Origin: an uncultured bacterium
GTDB lineage: Bacteria; Bacillota; Clostridia; Lachnospirales; Lachnospiraceae
Assembly (NCBI GenBank): GCA_947381965.1
Contig: CANCXX010000002.1
Span: 62,001-126,000 of the forward strand
Length of the DNA: 64,000 nucleotides
Direction: 5' to 3'
This document shows, in pieces, positions 7,811 to 15,670 of the stretch. The first letter of the stretch is position 1. The number at the start of each line of letters is the position of its first letter. Under the pieces are notes generated by a model. That model saw only the letters and a program-made list of their open reading frames with translations. It ran no database searches and had not been told where the DNA came from. A program made the position numbers and the translations under genes.

Positions 7811-7990
7811 CGGCACGAACGAATACGCTCTGCTCTTCTTATGTCTGCTTTGGAGGAGGTAACTATCGACTTTATCAATTTATAAAGTATCCCACTTTCC
7901 AATTTTGATTTAATAGAAAAATGGTCAAATTTCTCGCTTCTATTGCGGATATTGATTATCATTCACCATTCATATTTTATAATAAGTCTT

Positions 7991-8518
7991 CTATAACACC
8001 TCAATCTGACACATTTTCATGGTAAGCAATGCCGCTTTGTGGCTTTCCGGCGTTACTCCCGCGCAGCAGCTGCTATCCACTTTCATAACCACTTCCGGTA
8101 GTTTCGCCTTTATCAACAGTGCATTAGATACCACGCAGATATCTGTGCAAAGTCCTGCCAGTTCGATTTCCAGCTCTTCCTCTTTTTCCATCTGCGCCAG
8201 TTTCTCTGCAAGATCCAAAGAACCAAAGGTTGGTTTATTAATTATTTCAGCATTTACCTTATGTAAGGCATCTGCCACCTCCGCTCTAATCTCCCACCCT
8301 TTGGTTCCTCTGATACAGTGAGGAACAGGCAGGTGCCTGCCTTCTGAAGTTTCCAGATAATTATCCTCGTGGGTATCTCTTGTGGCAATTACCAGTCCGC
8401 CTGCATAATTCCGGATTTTTTCCACCACGTTTTCCACAATCTCCTGTGCCTGCTCTGTACCCAAGGCGCCATCAATAAAATCATTCTGCATATCCACCAC
8501 TACCAAAACACTTTTCAT
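7991..8518 (-). CDS. Isochorismatase-family cysteine hydrolase (nicotinamidase-like)
   Basis: A 175-aa alpha/beta hydrolase of the isochorismatase superfamily. The Asp-Lys-Cys triad is visible: D in VVVDMQNDFI, K in INKPTFGS, and the nucleophile C in LCTDICVVSNAL, with the preceding cis-peptide region. Substrates in the family include nicotinamide, isochorismate and ureidoacrylate, and none can be chosen here. The start at 8518 follows GGAG by 7 nt. The gene closes the MarR-ABC-ABC operon and lies directly after structured repeat copy A. The promoter is probably that of the MarR gene at 13.1 kb. Confidence 0.88.
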   Translation of the reverse strand: MKSVLVVVDMQNDFIDGALGTEQAQEIVENVVEKIRNYAGGLVIATRDTHEDNYLETSEGRHLPVPHCIRGTKGWEIRAEVADALHKVNAEIINKPTFGSLDLAEKLAQMEKEEELEIELAGLCTDICVVSNALLIKAKLPEVVMKVDSSCCAGVTPESHKAALLTMKMCQIEVL

Positions 8519-8537
8519 TCCGCATTCTCCTATTATA

Positions 8538-8660
8538 AGTTCCGCTCCTGCCCCTTCTAGCTCCATCAACCAGCGGAGGAAATTCTGTCTGCTTCGCATC
8601 CATTATTTCCTCCCGGCGCTTTCCGGGGCTTTCGCTGTTTTTAGTTCCGCTTCTGCTGCT
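8538..8660 (-). repeat. Structured intergenic repeat, copy A
   Basis: The element is bounded by AGTTCCGCT at 8538 and again at 8643 (+ strand). Central hairpin: GGAGGAAAT (8575-8583) pairs perfectly with ATTTCCTCC (8605-8613) around the conserved loop TCTGTCTGCTTCGCATCC. A weaker outer stem starts GCCCC/GGGGC. It fills the gap from 16 bp after the ABC gene stop to 19 nt before the hydrolase ATG. Confidence 0.85.
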
Positions 8661-8676
8661 TCTGACGTTTTTATTT

Positions 8677-10737
8677 CTAATCTAATTCACTAAGTCCTGT
8701 ATACAGCTCGTAATACCGTCCCTTCTGGGCAAGCAGATCATCATGATCCCCACGCTCAATAATCACACCATTTTCCAATACCATAATCGCATTGGCATTG
8801 CGGACGGTAGAAAGTCTGTGTGCAATTACCAATGTGGTTCTGGTAGCCATCAGCCGGTCCATACCCTTCTCAATATGTTTTTCTGTTCTGGTATCCACAG
8901 AGCTGGTGGCTTCATCCAGAATCAGAATCGGGGCCTTGGAAATAGCTGCTCTTGCAATATTGATCAGCTGACGCTGTCCCTGGCTTAAATTGGCGCCGTC
9001 TCCCTCCAGCATCGTGTCATATCCATGTTCCAGCCGCATGATAAAAGAATGGGCACTGGCTGTCCTTGCTGCCTGCTCCACCTCTTCGTCTGTGGCGTCC
9101 AGCCTGCCATAACGTATATTTTCCCGGACAGTTCCTGTAAAAAGATGAGTATCCTGCAAAACCATTGCAATATTTCTGCGAAGAGAATCCCTCTCAAATT
9201 CCGTAATGGGAATATTATCTACCGTAATACTTCCCTCGTCAATATCATAAAAACGATTAATCAGATTGGTAATTGTAGTTTTCCCTGCGCCTGTAGAACC
9301 TACAAATGCAATTTTCTGCCCTGGTTTGGCATAAAGGGATACATCTTTCAGAATTGTCTTATCCGGATTATAGCCAAAGGTTACATTCTTAAGCGTAACC
9401 GCCCCCTTCACCTCCTTATAATAATACTCTGCATCCTCCTTCAGCACACCTTCCATAAATCCTTCTTGTTTGGTAATGGCATTGGCCCTGGGAATAAGAT
9501 AATAATTTTTCTCTTCCCCTCTTTCCATACTCTGTCCGGCATCTGTTATTTTCACCCGGACAGCTTCCCCTGCCGCAATGCGGACAGCATCCTTCACATC
9601 CTCTTTTTCCGGCTCCGCGTCCATAACCGCAAAAACACGCTCTGCGCCCGCAAGAGCCGAAAAGATAGTATTTACCTGCATTGCCACTTCATTAATCGGA
9701 CGGGAGAACTGACGGGAATAGTTTACAAACACTGTAAGGCCGCCTAAGTCAAACCCGCGCAGAACACATAATATACCGCCGATACATGCTGTCAGGGAAT
9801 AGCTCACCTGACTTAAATTTCCCATAACAGGTCCCATAATACCGCCAAAAAACTGTGCTTTAATCTGCTTGCCCCGTAAATCTTTATTTAAAAATTCAAA
9901 TTCATCACGGGAATCATCTTCGTGGTTAAACACCTTAACCACCTTCTGTCCTGTAACCGTTTCCTCTATGAATCCGTTCAGCGTACCAATTGCCGCCTGC
10001 TGCGCGCGGTAGTATTTCCGGCTTCTTCCTCCTACCGCCTGGACTGCCTTTAACATAACAGGTATCATAACGATAGTGATCAATGTCAGCCATACATTGG
10101 TGTATATCATAAGGGAAAAGGTTCCAATAATATTAATTGTTCCTGAAATCAGCTGTACCACCGTATTGTTAAGCATTTCCCCTACCGCATCCACATCATT
10201 TGTAAAACGGCTCATCACATCCCCGTGATTATTTGTGTCGTAATAACGTACAGGAAGCTTCTGAATTTTCCCAAACAAGTCATTCCGAAGCTTTAAAATT
10301 GCATTCTGGGAAATTCCTATCATAATCCTTTGTTGTAAATACTGTGCAGCCACACCAATCAAATAAATACATGCCATAACAGCAATCCCTTTAAAAAGAT
10401 TGGAAACACTTCCGTTTTCCGCTGTCAATCCATTAATAATAGGGCGCAGCATATAAGAACCCGCCAGATTTGCAATCGTCCCTCCAATCACACACAGAAA
10501 AACAATTATCAGTTTTGCCTTTTCATGAGATATATAGCCAAGCAGCCTTCCCATTGTTTTCTTAACATTCTTAGGCTTCCTGCCGCCTGCGGCGCCTGGG
10601 CCCCTTCCGCCTCTTCTTCCATGACCATGGCCAGGGCCCCCTGGAGCCTCCATCCCTCCGGGCATCTCCCCGTCTGATGCGGGATTTAAACGGCTTTCAT
10701 ATTTTTTTTGAAAATACTCTAATTTTTCCTGTCTCAT
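8677..10737 (-). CDS. ABC exporter half-transporter (permease-ATPase), subunit 2
   Basis: A 686-aa type IV exporter half: membrane domain (about 75-360, six helices), then a nucleotide-binding domain (about 440-680) with Walker A GSTGAGKTT, signature LSQGQRQLINIARA, Walker B ILILDEATSSVD and H-loop IAHRLST. Two oddities stand out. The cytoplasmic N-terminus is rich in Gly, His and Arg (GGPGHGHGRRGGRG). A linker of about 70 aa (around 375-445, KEDVKDAVRI to EYYYKEVKG) sits between the domains. It starts on the last base of the preceding ABC gene's stop (TAATG), so the two are translationally coupled and form a heterodimer of the multidrug or peptide export type. Substrate unknown. Confidence 0.93.
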   Translation of the reverse strand: MRQEKLEYFQKKYESRLNPASDGEMPGGMEAPGGPGHGHGRRGGRGPGAAGGRKPKNVKKTMGRLLGYISHEKAKLIIVFLCVIGGTIANLAGSYMLRPIINGLTAENGSVSNLFKGIAVMACIYLIGVAAQYLQQRIMIGISQNAILKLRNDLFGKIQKLPVRYYDTNNHGDVMSRFTNDVDAVGEMLNNTVVQLISGTINIIGTFSLMIYTNVWLTLITIVMIPVMLKAVQAVGGRSRKYYRAQQAAIGTLNGFIEETVTGQKVVKVFNHEDDSRDEFEFLNKDLRGKQIKAQFFGGIMGPVMGNLSQVSYSLTACIGGILCVLRGFDLGGLTVFVNYSRQFSRPINEVAMQVNTIFSALAGAERVFAVMDAEPEKEDVKDAVRIAAGEAVRVKITDAGQSMERGEEKNYYLIPRANAITKQEGFMEGVLKEDAEYYYKEVKGAVTLKNVTFGYNPDKTILKDVSLYAKPGQKIAFVGSTGAGKTTITNLINRFYDIDEGSITVDNIPITEFERDSLRRNIAMVLQDTHLFTGTVRENIRYGRLDATDEEVEQAARTASAHSFIMRLEHGYDTMLEGDGANLSQGQRQLINIARAAISKAPILILDEATSSVDTRTEKHIEKGMDRLMATRTTLVIAHRLSTVRNANAIMVLENGVIIERGDHDDLLAQKGRYYELYTGLSELD

Positions 10738-12470
10738 TATGCACTGGCCTCCTTATCCATCTGTGAATAATAAATTTCCTGATAAGGTTCACAGTCCTTC
10801 AGAAGTTGTTCATGGTTTCCAATTCCCACAATCTTTCCTTCATCCAGCACCAAAATCTGATCTGCCTCCATAACGGAAGTTATTCTCTGGGCAATAATAA
10901 TCTTTGTGGCATCCTTTAAAGTGCTGTTAAAGCTTTCACGGATTCTCGCCTCCGTAGCGGTATCCACCGCACTTGTGGAATCGTCAAGGATCAAAATTTT
11001 AGGTTTCTTCAAAAGCGCTCTCGCAATACAAAGACGCTGCTTCTGCCCACCGGATACGTTAACGCCGCCCTGTCCCAGTTCGGTCATATATCCTTCCGTA
11101 AAAGAGCTGACAAAAGGGTCCGCCTGGGCCGCACGGGAGGCCTCCAAAATCTCTTCTCTGGAAGCTTCCGGGTCCCCCCACATCAGATTTTCCATAATTG
11201 TACCGGAAAAAAGCACATTTTTCTGGAGTACCATGCCAACCCCGTCCCGCAGATTTTTTAAGGAATAATCCTTTACATTTACCCCATCCACCAAAACCTG
11301 GCCGCTGATAGCATCATAGAGTCTTGGAATCATCTGTACCAGCGTGGTTTTCCCGCTGCCTGTAGAACCAATAATGCCAAGCGCCTGCCCGCTTTCAACC
11401 TTAAAATTAATATGGGAAAGCACATCTTCCTTATTTTCCCTGTAATACCGGAAAGACACATCCCTAAATTCAACTCTGCCGCTGTCTACCGTCTTTTCCG
11501 GGTAAACACATCCCACATCTGTAAGCCGCACTTCCGTGTCCAGCACTTCCGTAATACGGTGAAGAGATGCCAGCGCTCTGGAGCTTTGGAGCAAAACCAT
11601 GGCAAGCATCATAAGAGACATTAATATCTGCACAATATATGTGGTAAAGGCCGTTAAATCCCCTACCGGCATCTCCCCGGCAAGTATCTGCTTTCCGCCA
11701 AACCATACCACACCTAAAGTTGTAACATTCATCATAACCATCATAATCGGCATATTTAAAATTACCACTTTAAATGCGCTTAAACTGGACTCTTTCAACT
11801 CTTCATTGGCTTTGGCAAACCGCTCTTGCTCATAACCGCCCCTTACAAAAGACTTAATCACACGCACATTGGTAAGCACCTCCTGAATGGTAGAATTCAG
11901 GGAATCCAGCTTCTTTTGCATAATTTCAAACCGTGGGAAAGCAACTTTAATAACAATGGCAATCAAAGTGATAAGAACCGGAATTACCACAAGCACCACA
12001 AGGGCAAGCTGTGCATTCATGATAAAAGCCATAATCAGGGCTCCGATCAACATTCCCGGTGCACGGAGCATCATACGCAGCGCCATATTAATCAAATTCT
12101 GTACCTGTGTAATATCATTGGTAAGCCTTGTTACCAATGAACCGGTACTGAACTGGTCAAGATTGGCAAAGGAAAACTTCTGCACCTTGTCAAATACGTC
12201 GCTCCTTAAGTCAGACGAAAAACTAATGGATGCTTTCGCTGCAAAATAAGCGCCGCCAATTCCTCCTGCCATCATCAAAAGCGCTGTGACAATCATGGCC
12301 GCTCCCATTCCAACAATATAAGGAACATTGTGCTGGGCTGCCCCAATGTTTATAATGTTTGCCATAAATTTGGGCAGCGCCACCTCCCCGATTACCTCCA
12401 CAATCATAAGAAGAGGGCCCACAATAAACGCCCCAATATATGGTCTGATATACTTCCAATACCTGCTCAT
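10737..12470 (-). CDS. ABC exporter half-transporter (permease-ATPase), subunit 1
   Basis: A 577-aa partner of the following exporter half. The six-helix membrane domain covers about 15-310. The ATPase (about 340-570) has Walker A GSTGSGKTT, signature VSGGQKQRLCIARA, Walker B ILILDDSTSAVD and Q/H region IIAQRITSV. The catalytic position after Walker B is D rather than E (LILDDSTS), and the H-loop His is replaced by Q (AQRITS). This is therefore the degenerate-site subunit of an asymmetric heterodimer, as in other Firmicute pairs. AGAAGGAG precedes the ATG; structured repeat copy B fills the gap to the MarR gene. Confidence 0.94.
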   Translation of the reverse strand: MSRYWKYIRPYIGAFIVGPLLMIVEVIGEVALPKFMANIINIGAAQHNVPYIVGMGAAMIVTALLMMAGGIGGAYFAAKASISFSSDLRSDVFDKVQKFSFANLDQFSTGSLVTRLTNDITQVQNLINMALRMMLRAPGMLIGALIMAFIMNAQLALVVLVVIPVLITLIAIVIKVAFPRFEIMQKKLDSLNSTIQEVLTNVRVIKSFVRGGYEQERFAKANEELKESSLSAFKVVILNMPIMMVMMNVTTLGVVWFGGKQILAGEMPVGDLTAFTTYIVQILMSLMMLAMVLLQSSRALASLHRITEVLDTEVRLTDVGCVYPEKTVDSGRVEFRDVSFRYYRENKEDVLSHINFKVESGQALGIIGSTGSGKTTLVQMIPRLYDAISGQVLVDGVNVKDYSLKNLRDGVGMVLQKNVLFSGTIMENLMWGDPEASREEILEASRAAQADPFVSSFTEGYMTELGQGGVNVSGGQKQRLCIARALLKKPKILILDDSTSAVDTATEARIRESFNSTLKDATKIIIAQRITSVMEADQILVLDEGKIVGIGNHEQLLKDCEPYQEIYYSQMDKEASA

Positions 12471-12492
12471 AATTTTTCTCCTTCTATATTAT

Positions 12493-12625
12493 AGTTCCGC
12501 TTTCGCCCTTCCATGGCCTTCTTCCTTCAGAGAAAATCCTGTCTGCTTCGCATCCTGTCTTTTCTCTGGGCTCATGGACGGGCTTTCGCTGTTTTATAGT
12601 TCCGCTTTCGCCCTTCCATGGCCTT
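12493..12625 (-). repeat. Structured intergenic repeat, copy B
   Basis: The flanking direct repeats are unusually long: ATAGTTCCGCTTTCGCCC plus following bases at 12491 and again at 12596. Central hairpin: CAGAGAAAA (12528-12536) pairs with TTTTCTCTG (12560-12568). Outer stem: GCCCTTCCATGGCC (12505-12518) pairs with GGGCTCATGGACGGGC (12568-12583). The loop shares TGTCTGCTTCGCATCC with copies A and C. It runs from about 3 bp after the MarR stop to 22 nt before the ABC start. Confidence 0.88.
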
Positions 12626-12628
12626 CTT

Positions 12629-13090
12629 TTAATTTTTCTTTTGTGAAAGGGTGCGGTAGTATCTGTCACCATTTTCTATAATCCGCTGGAAAAAGGATGC
12701 CAGCATTTCCATCTCTTCCCCTGAAAAACCCTCCAGCACCGCTTCTTCAATTTCCTGAAAGTACGCAATACTTTTTTCTATGGATTCCTTTCCTTTTTTG
12801 GTTATCACCACCTGATTGATTCGATTGTCCGCCTCATTGCACTGGCGGCTGATATATCCCGCTTTTTCCAGTTTCTTTAAGGATACCGCCACAGCTGCCG
12901 GGGAAATGTCCAGCATTTCCGCAATATCTGTCTGGGACTTGTCAGTATGTTTTCCCAACATCATCAAAAGCCGGTGCTGGCTTCTGTACACCCCCGTATC
13001 CGCAACCTTCCTGTTTATGGCACGCTTTATACTCTGATCCGCAATACGGAAAAGATTGATAACACAATGTCTTTGCGCTTCCCCATCCAT
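12629..13090 (-). CDS. MarR-family transcriptional regulator
   Basis: A 153-aa winged-helix regulator, likely repressor of its own operon with the two ABC exporter halves. The dimerisation helices are at both ends; the HTH is at about 52-75 (DKSQTDIAEMLDISPAAVAVSLKKLEKAG) and the wing ends EADNRINQVVITKKG. A perfect sigma-A promoter and a 12-bp palindrome overlapping the start site lie upstream, which fits autorepression. GGAGG precedes the ATG. MarR plus paired ABC exporters is a common drug- or phenolic-responsive arrangement; the inducer is unknown. Confidence 0.93.
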   Translation of the reverse strand: MDGEAQRHCVINLFRIADQSIKRAINRKVADTGVYRSQHRLLMMLGKHTDKSQTDIAEMLDISPAAVAVSLKKLEKAGYISRQCNEADNRINQVVITKKGKESIEKSIAYFQEIEEAVLEGFSGEEMEMLASFFQRIIENGDRYYRTLSQKKN

Positions 13091-13123
13091 TTTCCCCTCC
13101 TGGTATACTTAAATAATTAATAT

Positions 13124-13172
13124 TTAACTAGTTAACTATATGAATTATATGCTTCCTTCCAATTTGTGTCAA
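13124..13172 (-). promoter_or_regulatory. MarR operon promoter and operator
   Basis: Minus strand: TTGACA (13172-13167), 17-bp spacer, TATAAT (13149-13144), a perfect consensus. The palindrome TTAACTAGTTAA (13124-13135) covers the expected start site about 8 nt downstream of the -10. Confidence 0.85.
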
Positions 13173-13229
13173 CAAGGGAAATCCGGTTTCAAAAAAATTT
13201 CAGAAACTTTAGAAAAAGAAAATAAACTT

Positions 13230-13994
13230 TTAGAAATAAATAATAATCGCAATATGGTACAACACTAATAAATGCACCGGATAAAATATATAAAAAACAT
13301 ATTTAAGCAAAAGTCCCCGCCTGCCGTTATATAGCCCCACCAGCAAAAAGGCCAAAGGCGCCGTAACCTCCCACACAAAGGCAACGCAGCCTGCCGCTAT
13401 CTGTTCCCATTTATTTTTGCGGAATAAAAACAACAAAGCAATGGCAATAATCCCCTTTGCCCCGTAATCACTTCCCATCCTCTCCGCCGCAAAAACAGCT
13501 CCAAGAACAGACACGCCATATCCTAAAAACCGGATTGCTTGTATATGGCAGTGTTTTTCCACTGTCTCCATCACCCACATCATCAAAAATCCCAGACAAA
13601 GGGTGAAAAACACATTCTGATAACTAAAGTCAACTACCCTGAAACTAAATGCCAGATCAAAGGGGATCTCTGAAATCAGCGCAAAAACAAACATCCGCCT
13701 GACATATCCGGCCCTGTTATGGGTCTTTTCAAAGCCCTCCACCAGCAAAAAACAATAAATTGGAAAGGCAAGCCTGCCAAAAAACCTGCGCATGATTTGA
13801 TAGAAAAGGTAGACCCACCCTGTTATGCCTTCCTCAATTAAACCGCCAATATAAGCAGCCGAAATATTGTCAACTTCAAAAATACCATTTTTTATCAGTA
13901 TACTGCCAAGCACAACTGCCGCCGTATGGTCCATCAGCATAAATAGCATTGCAATTATTTTTAAAGTGCTTCCACTGATTCCTTTTTCCTTCAT
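13230..13994 (-). CDS. TraX-family membrane protein
   Basis: A 254-aa polytopic protein with 7-8 membrane segments. It matches the TraX family (named for F-pilin N-acetylation) by the N-terminal LKIIAMLFMLMDHTAAV, the FGRLAFPIYCFLLVEGF segment and the following ALISEIPFDLAF. Chromosomal TraX proteins in Firmicutes are not linked to conjugation; transfer of an acyl group across the membrane is the inferred activity. No conjugation genes are near. GGAG precedes the ATG. Monocistronic, divergent from the next S-component gene. Confidence 0.88.
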   Translation of the reverse strand: MKEKGISGSTLKIIAMLFMLMDHTAAVVLGSILIKNGIFEVDNISAAYIGGLIEEGITGWVYLFYQIMRRFFGRLAFPIYCFLLVEGFEKTHNRAGYVRRMFVFALISEIPFDLAFSFRVVDFSYQNVFFTLCLGFLMMWVMETVEKHCHIQAIRFLGYGVSVLGAVFAAERMGSDYGAKGIIAIALLFLFRKNKWEQIAAGCVAFVWEVTAPLAFLLVGLYNGRRGLLLKYVFYIFYPVHLLVLYHIAIIIYF

Positions 13995-14183
13995 TGCCTC
14001 TCCTGTGTTTTCCTTCTGCTATAAGCCTTATACATAAGCCAGAACTATTATACCGCCCACCTGTAAAATGTACAAGTTTATCTGGCAGGTATGTCTGGTA
14101 TGGTTAAAAAGTTCTGATTTGGCACTTTTTGCAAAGCCACTTAAGTATATAATTTAAGAAAAACTGACAGGAGATTTACAATT

Positions 14184-14774
14184 ATGAAAAATGAGACAGC
14201 ACAAAAAATTGCACTGACCGGCCTGATGGCCGCTTTATCCTATGTGGTTTTTACTTTTCTGCAGATTAAAATCCCGCTTCCCGGCGGAGACGCCACTTCC
14301 ATCCACCTTGGAAATGCCGTCTGCGTGCTGGGCGCTCTGCTTCTTGGCGGCTTCTATGGCGGAATCGGGGGCGCTGTCGGTATGACCATCGGTGACCTTT
14401 TGGATCCCGTTTATGTGGTATATGCCCCCAAAACATTTCTGCTGAAATTCTGCATTGGACTGATTACCGGGCTGATCGCCCATAAGCTTGGAAAAATCAC
14501 CCTTGAAACCGATCATAAAAAAGTTACCATATGGACCACTCTAGCGGCAGCAGGCGGACTTTTATTTAATGTGATTTTTGATCCCCTTATCGGCTATCTG
14601 TACAAACTGGCCATACTCGGAAAACCAGCGGCAGAGCTGACACTGGCGTGGAATATTGCGTCCACCTCCATCAATGCCATCACCTCCACCCTGGTATCTG
14701 TGTTAATTTACATGACACTGCGGCCTGCATTAAAAAAGGCCGGATTATTTTTTGTTTTTAGAAAAAAGGGGTAA
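14184..14774 (+). CDS. ECF transporter S component
   Basis: A 196-aa membrane protein of the ECF S-component class (riboflavin-transporter-like Pfam group), with six helices. The N-terminal ALTGLMAALSYVVFT carries the Ala-rich helix that contacts EcfT. GGDATSIHLGNAVCVLGALLLGGFYGG and GMTIGDLLDPVY follow, the latter being the usual acidic loop. AGGAG precedes the ATG. It converges on the complete ECF operon just downstream, from which it is separated by a terminator, so it may share that EcfA/EcfT module. The substrate is not deducible. Confidence 0.85.
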   Translation: MKNETAQKIALTGLMAALSYVVFTFLQIKIPLPGGDATSIHLGNAVCVLGALLLGGFYGGIGGAVGMTIGDLLDPVYVVYAPKTFLLKFCIGLITGLIAHKLGKITLETDHKKVTIWTTLAAAGGLLFNVIFDPLIGYLYKLAILGKPAAELTLAWNIASTSINAITSTLVSVLIYMTLRPALKKAGLFFVFRKKG

Positions 14775-14792
14775 TTGTTCCCCGAATAATGA

Positions 14793-14832
14793 AAATCCCT
14801 GCCCCTTACAAATACCGCCGGGCAGGGATTTC
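14793..14832. terminator. Bidirectional terminator between S component and ecfT
   Basis: AAATCCCTGCCC (14793-14804) pairs with GGGCAGGGATTT, centred on the stretch up to 14831, with T-rich flanks on both strands. It serves the convergent genes on both sides. Confidence 0.85.
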
Positions 14833-14842
14833 TTATTAAAAA

Positions 14843-15670
14843 TTATATAAAGGGATTATAAAACCGGCTCCCATCTGCAAAAGTAACAAGGAGCGCGGCT
14901 ATCATAAATATTACAGTAAATGCAATGGCCAGATAATCATTACGTCCAAGCTTTTTCTCCATATACCAGGTTCTCTTTTTATGTTTTCCATACCCCCTAA
15001 GCTCCATGGCATTGCTGACCGTATCAATTCTGTCCATGCTGGAAAAAATTAAAGGGAAAATAATGGAAGAGGTGTTTTTAATCCGACTGATTAAAGATGC
15101 CTTTCCCGACATCTCAATTCCCCTGGCCTCCTGTGCGTGCTTTATTTTGGTAAATTCTCCCTGCACATCCGGTATATACCTTAAAGCAATGGAAATGGCA
15201 TATCCTACATTGTAGCTGATTCCCACCTTATTCATGGACGCCGCAAACTCGCTGGGATTGGTTGTTACCAGAAACATAAACACTGCTGGAATTACTGTAA
15301 AATATTTAATGATCACATTCAACTCGTAAAAAAGCTGCTCTATTGTCACATCATAAGGTCCCGCAATGTGGAACAGTACCGTTCTGGTTCCATACACATG
15401 AGTTCCCTGGTCAGGTGAAAAAATAAATATAGCCACCACATTTAAAGTAAGAAACAGCATAACCATCTTAAAGACCGCCCCTACCTGTTTCCACTGCGTT
15501 TTTGAAATTTTAAAAATCACCAGACTTAAAACCACCATAACCACCAGCACTCTGGTGTCGTAAGTAATCATGCTGGTAAAGCACCAGAGCAGAAAAAAAA
15601 TCAGTTTGGTCACGCCGCTTAGCCGGTGAATCCAGGTATCTTTTTCTTCATACGCTAAAATCTTAGACAT
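14843..15670 (-). CDS. ecfT: Energy-coupling factor transmembrane subunit EcfT
   Basis: A 275-aa scaffold membrane protein that couples the ATPases to the S component. The two cytoplasmic coupling-helix motifs are visible: AQEARGIEM and SNAMELRGYG (the ARG-type signatures). Hydrophobic helices lie at about 20-65, 80-100, 115-160 and at the C-terminus (about 245-265). The start overlaps the ATPase gene by 8 bp (translational coupling), with AGGAAGGCGG as SD. It is the last gene of the UPF0397-EcfAA-EcfT operon. Confidence 0.93.
   Translation of the reverse strand: MSKILAYEEKDTWIHRLSGVTKLIFFLLWCFTSMITYDTRVLVVMVVLSLVIFKISKTQWKQVGAVFKMVMLFLTLNVVAIFIFSPDQGTHVYGTRTVLFHIAGPYDVTIEQLFYELNVIIKYFTVIPAVFMFLVTTNPSEFAASMNKVGISYNVGYAISIALRYIPDVQGEFTKIKHAQEARGIEMSGKASLISRIKNTSSIIFPLIFSSMDRIDTVSNAMELRGYGKHKKRTWYMEKKLGRNDYLAIAFTVIFMIAALLVTFADGSRFYNPFI

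Noticed and set aside
12484..12672. 62-codon minus frame with repeated RRPWKGESGTI segments
   Set aside because: It is read-through of structured repeat copy B; the protein repeat only reflects the DNA repeat.
13230..13994. TraX-like gene as a sign of a conjugative element
   Set aside because: No other transfer, integrase or relaxase genes nearby; chromosomal TraX proteins are common in Firmicutes.
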